A stretch of DNA of 38,671 nucleotides from Methylococcales bacterium (GTDB lineage: Bacteria > Pseudomonadota > Gammaproteobacteria > Methylococcales > Methylomonadaceae). Position 1 is the first letter of the stretch, and every line of letters begins with the position of its first letter. Location of the stretch: the NCBI GenBank assembly GCA_003584895.1, contig QVQF01000098.1, forward strand, positions 1 to 38,671. The letters run 5' to 3'. The notes under the pieces were generated by a model. That model was not told where the DNA came from, ran no database searches, and worked only from the letters and a program-made list of their open reading frames with translations. Position numbers and translations under genes: made by a program. Below, in pieces: positions 11,540-22,291 of the stretch.

Positions 11540-13629
11540 TTTAGGTTCTCGATTAGAAATAGCGCGGCGGAGTAATCAAAGTTTTTGACGGCTACATTAA
11601 ACAGTTGAAAAGCAACTTGCTTTGACTCGCTTAGCTCAGCTTGTAATGTGATCAATTGACTATTGAAAATAAACTGACTATTAATGAGTTTGTCGTATAT
11701 TTCATTAAGTAATGTCGATGGCTTCGATTGTAAATTAGCATTAGCCAAACCGTTATTGTCTTGTTTTTTAAGGGAATCAAGGTTGTCACAAGTCTCTATC
11801 ATTAGCGGGAGCCATACAGTAATTGAGGTGCCTTGGTCTGGTTTGCTAATTACTTCAATCTGCCCGTGATGGGTGTCGATAATTTCTTTAACGATAGACA
11901 TTCCAAGTCCTGTGCCGGCAATTAGTCCGCTAAGATTGGCTCGCCAAAAACGATCAAAAAGGTGCTTGCTTTGTTCAGCTGTCATACCCATTCCTTGGTC
12001 ACGAATCTTAATGCCTAAATAGTTTTTGTTGCCAAAGGTACTATGATTAATAGTGATATAGATAGGGCTATGTTCGGGTGAGTATTTGCAAGCGTTACTT
12101 AGTATATTACATAAGGCTTGATTAATTTTCGCTGTGTCGAAAACGAGTTTAGGTAAAGCTTTACTGTGCTGAAAATAAATTCTTTCAGTACCTGCAAATC
12201 CTTCACATGATTTAATCGCATGTTCAATAACGGCTTCAACTGTCTGTTCTTTCATGATAAAGTTTTTGCCCATACGCGCTTCAATTCGAGCTAGATCTAG
12301 TAAGTCATTAATCATGTAGGTTAGAGCTTTCGCTTGTTCATGGATAGTGCTGACAATATCCACTGTAATTTCCTTATCATATTCATTATTTAGTAATAGC
12401 TCAGAAAAGCCATAGATGCTAGCCATAGGGGTGCGCAATTCATGAGCAGCCGTCGCTAGAAATTCACTTTTCATGCGATCGACTTCGTATTCGCTACTAA
12501 TATCTCTAAAATAAAGAATCTTATGAATGTAGTCATTTTGACAAGTGGATATGATTAGCTTAATTGTTGTTGAGTGGTGTCTCGATTTTAATAGTAGCTC
12601 ACTAGGCTCAGACGAAGTAAGTGCGTTTATGAGTAGATTTTCATCATTATATTTAATCAGTAGCTGAGAGGCTAAGTCATGAAGGCTACTATTAATGACT
12701 ATTTCATGGCTATTGCCAGTTATTTTAGAATAGGTGTCATTAATGAAATGGACGTTCTGTAGCTCGTTAATACAAATTATGCCGTCTGGATGGCCGTTTA
12801 GGATGGTTTTTAAGTTCTGTTCGGTTATTTTAAGTTGTTCTTCTGCCAATTTGATGGGTGTTACATCAGTATGGGTGCCTATGATGCTGCTGGGGGCATC
12901 TTGGTCGTAGTCAGGCATTGTGCCTCGAGTCAATATCCATTTCCAGCTACCGTCTTTATGACGCATTCTTATTAGACATTCGTAATTGGCAGTTTTACCT
13001 TCAAAATATTCTTTATGTGCTTTGAGCGCAATCTCTAAGTCATCTGGATGGACTCTATTGCTCCACTCAGTTAATGTTGTGCCAATTTCATTCGGCTCAT
13101 AACCCAGCATCGCTTTCCAGCGATCAGAATAATAGATGGAGTTAGTGTGTAAGTTCCAGTCCCAAAAGCCATCTTCAGTGGTCTCTATTAATTTCTCTAA
13201 GCGCTTTTGGTTTTCTTTAGAAAAAATGGCTAATTGATTTTGTTCGGTAACATCAATTAACAGTCCGGTTAGGTTTGTGGTGTCATGAATACTGGAGTGT
13301 AGTTCCATGTCAAACAGGCTGCCGTTTTTACTAATAAACTTAAAAGCTAGGTTGGTAGTTGCTGTATGGGTGTCTAGAGCATTTGTAAAGTTGGCATGGT
13401 CATGCTCAGCTATAAACTGTGTTATTGGCTTACCCAGGCAATCATCTAGGGTATAGTGTAAGAGTCTTTCAAAGGCGCAATTTACATAAGTTAGGCAATA
13501 GTGCTGATCCAATGAAAATACTATTTCAGCTAGGTTGTCTAGGAGTGACCGATAACGTTTGTCTGAGGCCTTAAGGTCTTCGAACAAATAATAATTTACT
13601 TGGACTTGTGGCTCATTAGGGGCTGTCAT
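11536..13629 (-). CDS. Multi-PAS sensor histidine kinase
   Basis: Three PAS-like segments, H-box FLATAAHELRTPMASIYGFSELL, HATPase DQGMGM...GTGLGMSIVKEII; ATGA overlap with the downstream REC-GGDEF gene. Confidence 0.93.
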
Positions 13630-13764
13630 GCGTCATTATAGAGTTATTGATTCAACTGAGCCGCAAGTGCAGTGCTGGTAATAACTTGGGCATAAAAAGG
13701 AAACACGGTGTTGATATAGTAGTTCAGTTCAAAGTTATTATCGGCCTTCAATTTGAACATAGTT

Positions 13765-14385
13765 TCAATTTTTGGCTTTTAAGCTGTTTTTATTATCGAG
13801 TAAGCCGCGCATAAATTCTTTCATTTCTGCAAAAGGAATTTGATCTTTGCTATACATTCTTGCTCTAGGTGGAAGGCCACCACGACTTAGGATTTCTTCA
13901 TTAGATAAGCCGCTGATCACGATAATAGCTAATTGATTTAAAATATTCGACTTGTTTAAAGCATCCAACATAGCAAAGCCATCCATATCGGGCATATTAA
14001 GGTCGATAATCAACGCGTCAGGGATATCTTGGGTAATATTAATAAGTGCTTCAAAGCCATTAGTAAAGCAATCTAATTTGATGGGTAGTTGCCAAGATTG
14101 AACAGTAAAATTATATAATTTTAGCATCGCTTCATTGTCTTCAACTGCAACAACTCTTAATTGCGCGTCGACATTAACAGAGGGTGTGATATCGATTTCT
14201 TGGCTTGAGACAAAACGATCAAATGATTCTGTAGTAATACGGCGATGACCACCCGGTGTTTTCCATCCTTCAAGTAAGCCTTGTTCCACCCATAGTTGCA
14301 CAGAGCGGATGGTAACACCTAGTTTTTGTGCTACGTCGTGAGTAGTCATTAAGTTGAGTGCAGTAAGAGCAATTTTATGGCGCAA
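13765..14385 (-). CDS. HTH (MerR/excisionase-like) - REC fusion regulator
   Basis: N-terminal MTTHDVAQKLGVTIRSVQLWVEQGLLEGWKTPGGHRRI (winged HTH), then REC with VEDNE...ALIIDLNMPDMDGF...VISG. Confidence 0.88.
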   Translation of the reverse strand: MRHKIALTALNLMTTHDVAQKLGVTIRSVQLWVEQGLLEGWKTPGGHRRITTESFDRFVSSQEIDITPSVNVDAQLRVVAVEDNEAMLKLYNFTVQSWQLPIKLDCFTNGFEALINITQDIPDALIIDLNMPDMDGFAMLDALNKSNILNQLAIIVISGLSNEEILSRGGLPPRARMYSKDQIPFAEMKEFMRGLLDNKNSLKAKN

Positions 14386-14475
14386 TTTGGCTTAATCCTT
14401 GTAATTATAAGAGCTTGTAAGGTGTTTTTATAAATTATGATTATTAACTTGAAATAATAGTTAAGTAATATTGAT

Positions 14476-14838
14476 CTATTCTATACATAAAGTAGAGATT
14501 TTGGAAATTAGATCAATAGGACTGAATGGTTTTGTGATGTAGGCGTCAGCACCTGTTGCAAGACCAAGGTGTATATCAGCAGTTTGTCCCCTAGCACTGA
14601 GTAAGATAATTTTTAGGGATGGATTTTTATTATGGCGTTTTACCATCGCTAACCATTCAAGTCCATTGATGCCTGGCATCATAATATCTAGCACGACTAG
14701 GTCAGGCGCTTCTTGCTCAAGCATTAGACTGGCTTCGTCAGTATTCGACGCTTCTACGATATGATATTTTTTCCCCAGCGTTAAGGTTATTAGTTTTCTA
14801 ATGAGAACTTGGTCATCGACTATTAATATTTTTTTCAT
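14476..14838 (-). CDS. Stand-alone receiver-domain response regulator
   Basis: ILIVDDQ...LVVLDIMMPGINGLEWL...LLSARG...YITKPFSP, 120 aa. Confidence 0.93.
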   Translation of the reverse strand: MKKILIVDDQVLIRKLITLTLGKKYHIVEASNTDEASLMLEQEAPDLVVLDIMMPGINGLEWLAMVKRHNKNPSLKIILLSARGQTADIHLGLATGADAYITKPFSPIDLISKISTLCIE

Positions 14839-15108
14839 GCTGGCTTAATTAATCATTTTGTAATAGATAACGGACATTCTAAATATAAATAAAGAGAGTG
14901 TATAATATTAACCTTATCATTATATTATTACTAATTGATATTTAATTATGATGCAAGTGAGTTAATAAAAACAATAGCGGCTACAAACCGATCTAACAGT
15001 GTTTTCTCATCTTGCTTTGATGTCTCGAAGTTGATAGCGCTTACAGTTATTAGTATAACTTAGTATTTGCAAGTGTAACTTTATCTTAACGTTAGGTTTG
15101 GCCTAGTG

Positions 15109-16086
15109 ATGGAATCCCCGATACTCGATAAAATGTTGGAATTAAGCGAGATTGAAATTCTACAGCAACAGTTATATCGTTATGCTGATGATTTTCATTT
15201 TCTGAATCAGCTACATACTGAGCAACAAGGCATAATGGAACAGGCTATAGTTTATCGAGGCTTGATTCAACGTCTTGAGTTGGCTATTGAAAATGGGGAG
15301 TTTTGCTTGTTTTTTCAGCCGAAAGTTGATGTTCAAAAAGGCATAGTCTTTGGCGCAGAAGCTTTAATCCGTTGGAAACATCCTGAGCTTGGATTAATGG
15401 CGCCTGACAGTTTTCTACCTCAAATCGCTCAACATGAGTTTATGCTTAAGTTGGATGCTTGGGTGATTAATGAGGCTCTTGCTCATATGACTAACTGGCT
15501 GAAATGTGGTTTGCAACTTAAAGTTAGTATTAATGTTACGGCGTTATCTTTACAAACCGAGGGTTTCGTAGAGCAACTTAGTCGTGCTTTACAACGTTAT
15601 TCCAAGATAAATCCAGAAAACTTTGAGTTAGAAATATTAGAAACTGAGGCATTAACTGATTTAACAAAAGCTGCATGCTTGATTAAAGCCTGTCAGGAAC
15701 TCGGCGTTAGCGTAGCATTGGATGATTTTGGTACAGGTTATTGTTCTTTGAGTTACCTTAGACAGCTTCCTGTACAAGCTATAAAAATTGATTGTAGCTT
15801 TGTTTGTGACATGCTTGATAACGAAGAAGATAGGACTTTAGTACAAGCCGTTATTGGTTTAGCTCATTCTTTTCGTAGACTAGTGATTGCTGAAGGGGTT
15901 GAGTCTATTGAACATGGTGTAGCTTTAATGCAATTAGGTTGTTACCAATTCCAAGGTTATGGTATCGCAAAGCCCATGCCTGCTTCCGAATGGCTTGCAT
16001 GGTTGAATGCATGGAAAATGCCTAAGCAATGGCGGAGTTCTGCAATTTCCAGTGATGAAAAAAGAGCTTTAAGCTATAACGGCTAG
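15109..16086 (+). CDS. EAL-domain cyclic-di-GMP phosphodiesterase
   Basis: EALIRW, ELEILETEAL, DDFGTGYCSLSYL, AIKIDCSF, EGVES motifs intact; ORF track opens at GTG 15106, ATG is 15109. Confidence 0.92.
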   Translation: MESPILDKMLELSEIEILQQQLYRYADDFHFLNQLHTEQQGIMEQAIVYRGLIQRLELAIENGEFCLFFQPKVDVQKGIVFGAEALIRWKHPELGLMAPDSFLPQIAQHEFMLKLDAWVINEALAHMTNWLKCGLQLKVSINVTALSLQTEGFVEQLSRALQRYSKINPENFELEILETEALTDLTKAACLIKACQELGVSVALDDFGTGYCSLSYLRQLPVQAIKIDCSFVCDMLDNEEDRTLVQAVIGLAHSFRRLVIAEGVESIEHGVALMQLGCYQFQGYGIAKPMPASEWLAWLNAWKMPKQWRSSAISSDEKRALSYNG

Positions 16087-16111
16087 TACAAAATAAGTAG
16101 AACGTAACTTG

Positions 16112-16579
16112 CTATAAATAGCGCCATTGATTAAAGCAGGCGGCTTGGCCTTGATAGACTTGATGTTTATCAACCAAATTCCATACCACTGCATTTTTAA
16201 TAATAAAGCGTTTACCAGTGTTTGACAGTCTAATGCCCTCATAATCATCGATATAGCCATTTTTTGTGACTAATGCTAATAAGCGCTCGCGCTCACTTTG
16301 ATTAACGGCTTCTGCAGAGTATTTTGATGGCAAACGCGTAAAGCCTTGCCAATCAAATTCAAATAATTCTAAGGCCTTTTGGTTGGCATAATTAAAGATA
16401 GGATCGGCTGCCGTATTATGAGTGACCACAGCAAAGTCAGCTTCAAATAACTGTTTTGCAAAGTCTAGCTCAGAGGCGCTTCCTGCAATCAATTCGTCTA
16501 ATAACCAGTGTTGATAGCTATGTCTGATTACCTCAGTATGCTCGATTAAGAAGTTATTTTTCTCGCAAGGCTTATCCAT
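16112..16579 (-). CDS. MEKHLA (PAS-like) domain protein
   Basis: IRHSYQHWLLDELI...DPIFNYANQKALELFEFDWQGFTRLPSKYSAE...RLSNTGKRFIIKNAVVWNLVD; start placed at MDKPCEKN (16579), after the TSUP gene end. Confidence 0.8.
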   Translation of the reverse strand: MDKPCEKNNFLIEHTEVIRHSYQHWLLDELIAGSASELDFAKQLFEADFAVVTHNTAADPIFNYANQKALELFEFDWQGFTRLPSKYSAEAVNQSERERLLALVTKNGYIDDYEGIRLSNTGKRFIIKNAVVWNLVDKHQVYQGQAACFNQWRYL

Positions 16580-16590
16580 AGAAGTTCTCG

Positions 16591-17346
16591 TTAGCGCACA
16601 AATAGCCAAGTACTTAAGGCTATGCCGACTAACACCACAAAACCACGCATGACTTTTTCGGGTAAGCGATGTACTAACCAACTGCCCAAGAATCCACCTC
16701 CGATACCACCAATCGCTAGTGCTAATCCAGTCTGCCAATCGACATGGCTAGAAAAAGCAAACAAGGTTACGGCAGAAGCGTTCATGGCCATGGCGAGTAC
16801 GTTTTTAGTGGCCGTTGCCATACGCACTTGTTGTCCAGCGAGGCTTAGGCTTGCCAGCATTAAAATACCAATGCCACCGCCGAAATAGCCACCGTAAATA
16901 CCGATTATAAATTGTACTAAGGCCAATAAAGGCAGTGGCATATTTTGAGCTGTATGCAGTGGTGTTTTGCGAAAACTTCCCCAAGTGAATAGTGCGGTCG
17001 CGGTAAGCACTAGCCAAGGCACCAGTTGCGTAAAGAAAGTGACGGGCGTATTAAGCAATAACATCGCCCCCACCAGACCGCCAGCGACACTAAGTGCAAA
17101 TAGTTTTTTTAAACTCAGCTTACCTACGCCACCGGCTAATTTACGCCCAGCAAGAGAAGAGGTAATTTGATTAGGAAATAAGGCTAATGTCGAGGTGATA
17201 TTGGCCGACAAAGGATCTAAGCCCGCTAGCAATAAAGTAGGGAAGGTGATAAAAGAACCGCCTCCGGCTAGGGTGTTTTGAGTCCCCGCATACAGGCCGG
17301 CTAGAGCGATGAGTAACAGTAGGGTAGGGTCGTAGGCAAATATCAT
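16591..17346 (-). CDS. TauE/SafE (TSUP) family membrane permease
   Basis: 251-aa polytopic protein; GxxxGxQNTLAGGGSFITFPTLL and YFGGGIGILMLA motifs. Confidence 0.9.
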   Translation of the reverse strand: MIFAYDPTLLLLIALAGLYAGTQNTLAGGGSFITFPTLLLAGLDPLSANITSTLALFPNQITSSLAGRKLAGGVGKLSLKKLFALSVAGGLVGAMLLLNTPVTFFTQLVPWLVLTATALFTWGSFRKTPLHTAQNMPLPLLALVQFIIGIYGGYFGGGIGILMLASLSLAGQQVRMATATKNVLAMAMNASAVTLFAFSSHVDWQTGLALAIGGIGGGFLGSWLVHRLPEKVMRGFVVLVGIALSTWLFVR

Positions 17347-17577
17347 GCTGTATCTGGTGATGTTTATAGAGTGTAGTGGTGATTGAAATAAAAAACCTAG
17401 TCGTTAATTCTGACTTTGAATTTATCTGTTAAGCTTTTGGGACCGTTATAGTCGACTACAAAACCGTCTATGACTATATCATGAAGTCTAATGCTTGTTC
17501 ACGAACAGTGCATGACCGCTCAGCGAAGGTTGAATCCAGTATAAAAATAGTCTATGACCGTGGAATATATTAAAAAT

Positions 17578-17661
17578 CACGGCCGTAGATATTCTATTAG
17601 TCGCCATAGAAGTTCCATTAGCCGACATGAACGTTACAAAAGTCGGCATGAATCTTCCAGT
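17578..17661. repeat. Degenerate 21-bp tandem repeat (three clear units plus one weaker)
   Basis: AGTCGCCATAGAAGTTCCATT (17599) / AGCCGACATGAACGTTACAAA (17620) / AGTCGGCATGAATCTTCCAGT (17641); weaker CACGGCCGTAGATATTCTATT (17578). Confidence 0.6.
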
Positions 17662-17781
17662 AAATGACTGATTTTTGATTACACTTAAAACAGGACAAGT
17701 AATGAGTAACCTCAAAATCAGGATAATAATTAGTATGCCTAGAAAGGCAGATTGTCCCGTTTAAAGCGGGTAGCTGCTAGG

Positions 17782-19455
17782 TTAAAATAGGCCTGTTATT
17801 TTTCCGTTATCATCAATATCAATACGCTCTGCAGCAGGCACTTTGGGTAAGCCTGGCATGGTCATAATGTCACCGGCAATGGCAACGATAAAACCAGCGC
17901 CATTGGCGAGTTTGAGTTCACGTATTTCTAAGGTATGGCCAGTGGGTGCGCCTTTAGCATTAGGATTAGTAGAAAAGGACATTTGGGTTTTTGCCATGCA
18001 GATGGGAAATTTTCCATAATCAGCATTCCATTCGGCGAGTTGAGCTTTAACTTTGGCGCTGGCGGTAATGCCGCTTGCGCCATAAAGCTTAGTGGCGATG
18101 GTTTCGATTTTATCCCATAAACTTAGGTTTTCATCATAGACATAAGTAAAGCCTGGCTCACGGGCATCGACTACGTCAACTATGCTTTGTGCTAAGTCTT
18201 CAGCGCCCGCGCCACCATTTGCCCAATGTTTAGAGACGATACAAGTTGCGCCTAAAGCCGCACATTGTTGTTGTAATAAAGCAATTTCCGCGTCGCTATC
18301 AAAAGTGAAGTGATTAATACATATCACACATGGTAAGCCATAGTGTTCGGTAATATTGTGGTAATGGCGCTCAAGATTAACAAAACCCTGCTCTAAGGCC
18401 ACCAAATTTTCTTGATTTAAGTTGTCTTTATCCACGCCACCATGGAACTTTAAGGCTCTGATGGTTGCCACCAACACCACTGCTGAGGGTGCTAATCCAG
18501 ACATGCGGCATTTAATATCAATAAATTTTTCAGCGCCTAAGTCAGCACCAAAGCCAGCCTCTGTAATTACATAATCAGCCAGCTTTAAAGCGGTTTTAGT
18601 GGCGGTTACGGTATTGCAGCCATGGGCGATATTTGCAAAAGGACCACCATGAATGATCGCTATATTATTTTCTAGGGTTTGTACCAAATTAGGATTGATC
18701 GCGTCTTTTAATAAAGCGGCCATAGCACCTTGAGCGTTTAAATCACTGGCATAAACAGGCGTGATGCGATCTGATTTATAAGCAATGATAATACGGCCTA
18801 AGCGTTTTTTAAGATCGGCGCGATTAGTGGCCAAACACAAGATAGCCATTACCTCTGAGGCCACTACGATGTCATAACCATCTTCACGTAAATAACCGTT
18901 GGCAGGGCCTCCCATGCCCACCACGATATTACGCAGGGCTCGGTCATTCATATCGACCACACGTTTCCATTGTATGCGACGTGGATCTATATCTAAGTTG
19001 TTGCCATGATTAATGTGATTGTCTATCAATGCCGATAACAGATTATGGGCTACGCCTATGGCATGAAAGTCACCGGTAAAATGTAGGTTGATGTCTTCCA
19101 TAGGCACCACTTGCGCATAACCGCCACCGGCAGCGCCGCCTTTTACACCAAAGCAGGGGCCTAAGGAAGGCTCACGTAGGCACATGATGGTTTTTTTGCC
19201 AATACGGTTCATGGCATCACCTAAACCGACCGTTGTGGTGGTTTTGCCTTCACCAGCGGGAGTAGGGCTAATGGCTGTTACGAGTATGAGTTTGCCATCT
19301 TTTTTATCGACCAAACTATTGATATATTCTAGTGATAATTTGGCTTTGTAATGACCATGAGGCTCTAAATGCTCAGGGTCTATATTGTATTGTTCTTTAG
19401 CTAAAGCGATGATCGGTCGCATGGTCGCTTGCTGGGCAATTTCTATATCTGACAT
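17782..19455 (-). CDS. ftfL: Formate-tetrahydrofolate ligase
   Basis: 557 aa; [45 protein letters not shown]. Confidence 0.97.
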   Translation of the reverse strand: MSDIEIAQQATMRPIIALAKEQYNIDPEHLEPHGHYKAKLSLEYINSLVDKKDGKLILVTAISPTPAGEGKTTTTVGLGDAMNRIGKKTIMCLREPSLGPCFGVKGGAAGGGYAQVVPMEDINLHFTGDFHAIGVAHNLLSALIDNHINHGNNLDIDPRRIQWKRVVDMNDRALRNIVVGMGGPANGYLREDGYDIVVASEVMAILCLATNRADLKKRLGRIIIAYKSDRITPVYASDLNAQGAMAALLKDAINPNLVQTLENNIAIIHGGPFANIAHGCNTVTATKTALKLADYVITEAGFGADLGAEKFIDIKCRMSGLAPSAVVLVATIRALKFHGGVDKDNLNQENLVALEQGFVNLERHYHNITEHYGLPCVICINHFTFDSDAEIALLQQQCAALGATCIVSKHWANGGAGAEDLAQSIVDVVDAREPGFTYVYDENLSLWDKIETIATKLYGASGITASAKVKAQLAEWNADYGKFPICMAKTQMSFSTNPNAKGAPTGHTLEIRELKLANGAGFIVAIAGDIMTMPGLPKVPAAERIDIDDNGKITGLF

Positions 19456-19511
19456 GTAATTCCTAAAATAATACTATTTCGTGTGATTACACGCGCGAAG
19501 AACCTAAGTAG

Positions 19512-19538
19512 GTCGGGTTAGCGATAGCGTAACCCGAC
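19512..19538. repeat. Inverted repeat GTCGGGTTA-gcgatagcg-TAACCCGAC, REP-like
   Basis: Perfect 9-bp arms with 9-nt loop between glyA and ftfL; resembles common GTCGGGTTAGCG..CGTAACCCGAC intergenic repeats. Confidence 0.7.
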
Positions 19539-19576
19539 AGCCTCTGTTAATACCTTGTGCTTGTAATCATTTAGCT

Positions 19577-19596
19577 CCCCTTTTTTTACAAAGGGG
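19577..19596. repeat. Hairpin CCCCTTT-ttttac-AAAGGGG in the glyA-ftfL spacer
   Basis: 7-bp stem; no clear U-tract. Confidence 0.45.
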
Positions 19597-19612
19597 GTAT
19601 AGTTACTTGAGC

Positions 19613-20866
19613 TTAACTATAAACAGGGAAGCGCGCGCACAGGATATGTACTTTTTCACGTACTGCGGCTATCACGGTGTCGTCTTCCATGTTTTCCATG
19701 ACATCACACATCATATGGGCGATTTCTATCATTTCGGCTTCTTTGAAGCCACGGGTAGTCGGTGCAGGTGTGCCAACACGAATACCACTAGTTACAAAAG
19801 GTGATTGTGGGTCATTAGGCACGGCATTTTTGTTGACAGTAATATGAGCTTTGCTTAGTGCTGCATCTGCCGCTTTACCGGTAATGCCTTTAGGAATCAA
19901 TGAAACCAACATCAAGTGATTGTCAGTACCTTCTGAGACGATCTCAAAGCCGCGTTTGATAAAAACTTCAGCCATAGCTTTTGCGTTACTAATAACTTGT
20001 TGTTGGTAAACGCGAAATTCTGGTTGCATCGCTTCTTTAAAGGCGACGGCTTTGGCAGCAATAACATGCATCGCTGGGCCGCCTTGTATACCCGGAAAAA
20101 TGCTGGAATCAATTTTCTTCTCGATTTCAGGATTGCTTTTGCAAACGATCAGTCCGCCGCGAGGTCCGCGTAAAGACTTATGAGTGGTACTGGTGACTAC
20201 ATCGGCAAAAGGTACAGGGTTAGGATATAAGCCTGCCGCGACCAAGCCGGCAACATGGGCCATATCGACGATAAAGTAAGCGCCGACTTTATCAGCGATG
20301 TCGCGAAATTTTTGCCAATCCCAAACGCGTGAATACGCAGAAAATCCAGCTATGATTAATTTTGGTTTGTGTTCTAAGGCAAGTGATTCTACTTGCGCGT
20401 AATCAATTTCACCGCTTTCAGACGCTAAGCCATATTGTATAGCCTTGTAGATTTTTCCAGAAAAATTAGGTTTAGCGCCATGCGTTAAATGACCGCCATC
20501 TGCCAAACTTAAACCTAAAATAGTATCGCCTGGTTGGATCAGTGCCATGAATACGGCCATATTGGCTTGAGAGCCAGAGTGCGGCTGTACGTTGGCATAA
20601 TCAGCTGCGAACAAAGATTTAGCGCGGTCAATGGCGAGTTGTTCGACTTTGTCGACAAATTCACAGCCACCATAGTAACGTTTGCCAGGATAGCCTTCGG
20701 CATATTTATTCGTTAACTGTGACCCTTGTGCTTCCATGACCCGTGGGCTAGCGTAGTTTTCTGAGGCGATCAGTTCAATATGATCTTCTTGCCGATAACG
20801 CTCTTCTTCCATAGCTTGGAACAGATCATCATCAAAGCCTGAGATGGACATAGATTTCTTAAACAT
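19613..20866 (-). CDS. glyA: Serine hydroxymethyltransferase
   Basis: 417 aa; [38 protein letters not shown]. Confidence 0.97.
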   Translation of the reverse strand: MFKKSMSISGFDDDLFQAMEEERYRQEDHIELIASENYASPRVMEAQGSQLTNKYAEGYPGKRYYGGCEFVDKVEQLAIDRAKSLFAADYANVQPHSGSQANMAVFMALIQPGDTILGLSLADGGHLTHGAKPNFSGKIYKAIQYGLASESGEIDYAQVESLALEHKPKLIIAGFSAYSRVWDWQKFRDIADKVGAYFIVDMAHVAGLVAAGLYPNPVPFADVVTSTTHKSLRGPRGGLIVCKSNPEIEKKIDSSIFPGIQGGPAMHVIAAKAVAFKEAMQPEFRVYQQQVISNAKAMAEVFIKRGFEIVSEGTDNHLMLVSLIPKGITGKAADAALSKAHITVNKNAVPNDPQSPFVTSGIRVGTPAPTTRGFKEAEMIEIAHMMCDVMENMEDDTVIAAVREKVHILCARFPVYS

Positions 20867-20881
20867 GGGGTTCCCTAAATT

Positions 20882-22276
20882 TTAAAGTAATGTGGGTATA
20901 TCGGTAGGATGAAGTAATAAAATTTGTAAGTCGGCTACATTAGTACCGGTTGCACCGGTTATTAGTAAATCTTGTGAACCTTGTAGAGCCGTATAAGAGT
21001 CATTGTTATTTAGTAAGGCTTGAGGATCTAATCCCGCTTGCATCATACGCGTAAAGCTGTCTTGATCAACGATACCGCCAGCGGCATCAGTAGGGCCGTC
21101 GCGACCATCAGTGCCGCCACTCAGAAATGTCCAGTTGCCTGTTAAGTTATGCTGTGTGGCTGCCAATGCAAAAGCCAGTGCTAGTTCTTGATTGCGCCCC
21201 CCACGTCCTGTGCCTTTTAGACTGACAGTAGTTTCTCCACCAGCTACTAAGGCCAGTGTGTGATTGTTGTCGTTATTGCGTAATTGTTTTGCGGCCAATA
21301 CCCATGCTTCTGCGGCAACTCTAGTCTCTCCGCAAAGATGTGCGTCATATAACTGAGTTTGGTAGCCTAGTTGTACTGCTGCGTTAAACGTTGCCTTAAC
21401 GCTGATGGCATTGCTGCCAATTAAGGTTTGTGTGCAGGTATTAAATATAACATCATCAGTTTTAGGTGTTTCTGGAATATTACCTAAACGACCTTGTTCT
21501 AAATGTTGCTGAACTTTGCTAGGTACTCGATCCCAAATGCCGTAATCGTTAAAAATAGAAATGGCATCGTTATAAGTGCTAGGGTCAGGAACCGTGGGCC
21601 CGCTGGCAATGCTGCTCAAATCATCGCCTAAGACATCCGATAATATCAAGGCATGTACATCGGCAGGTGCGGCTAGACGAGCAAAGCCACCACCTTTTAG
21701 CTTAGATAGGTGTTTACGTACGCAATTTATTTGATTGATAGTTGCGCCGCAGGCCAGCAGTAAATCAGTGGTAGCAATCTTTTCTTCTAGCGAAATCGCA
21801 TCTACTGGGTAAGGGATGAGTGCTGAACCTCCACCACTGACTAGTACTAAAACCAGCTCATCTTTTTGTGCGAGACTAAGCTGCTCAGCGCAGCAAAGGG
21901 CTGCATGATAGCCATTTTGATCTGGTAAAGGATGTCCTGCACCCATCACTTTAGTCTGTGCGACTTCGGTTACATTTTCATAATTAGTCACGGCAAGACC
22001 AGGAGCTGAAAATAAGTGCCTAGGTATGATTTCCTGAGCCGCTTTTGACATGGCGCAAGCGGCCTTACCTATAGCAATAACTCGGATTTTAGACCAATGT
22101 CCTGTGCGAATTTGGGCAGCATCATCCAAATCTAGCAAGATTTCTATATTTGCCCCATCTGAACTCAAAAAGCGTTTAACCGCTAAATAAGGATCAGCCG
22201 CTTTAATGCCTGCTTGAAAAATGCTTAAGGCTGCAGATCTTGCTGATGAAGTGTTAGTGATTGCCGGATAGCTCAT
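20882..22276 (-). CDS. gckA: Glycerate 2-kinase, MOFRL/GckA type
   Basis: 464 aa; VLVSGGGSALIPYP, LSDVLGDDLSSIASGPTVPDPSTY, GGRNQELAL, SGGTDGRDGPTDAAGG. Confidence 0.93.
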   Translation of the reverse strand: MSYPAITNTSSARSAALSIFQAGIKAADPYLAVKRFLSSDGANIEILLDLDDAAQIRTGHWSKIRVIAIGKAACAMSKAAQEIIPRHLFSAPGLAVTNYENVTEVAQTKVMGAGHPLPDQNGYHAALCCAEQLSLAQKDELVLVLVSGGGSALIPYPVDAISLEEKIATTDLLLACGATINQINCVRKHLSKLKGGGFARLAAPADVHALILSDVLGDDLSSIASGPTVPDPSTYNDAISIFNDYGIWDRVPSKVQQHLEQGRLGNIPETPKTDDVIFNTCTQTLIGSNAISVKATFNAAVQLGYQTQLYDAHLCGETRVAAEAWVLAAKQLRNNDNNHTLALVAGGETTVSLKGTGRGGRNQELALAFALAATQHNLTGNWTFLSGGTDGRDGPTDAAGGIVDQDSFTRMMQAGLDPQALLNNNDSYTALQGSQDLLITGATGTNVADLQILLLHPTDIPTLL

Positions 22277-22291
22277 AAGGACCGATATTGA

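Noticed and set aside
16112-16738. Long 208-aa ORF start for the MEKHLA gene
   Set aside because: The first 53 residues overlap the TSUP gene in another frame; the domain starts after MDKPCEKN at 16579.
17488-17715. 75-aa minus-strand ORF over the 21-bp repeats
   Set aside because: Repeat-derived (RFMPTFVTFMSANGTSMATNR); no domain or start context, so treated as repeat rather than a gene.
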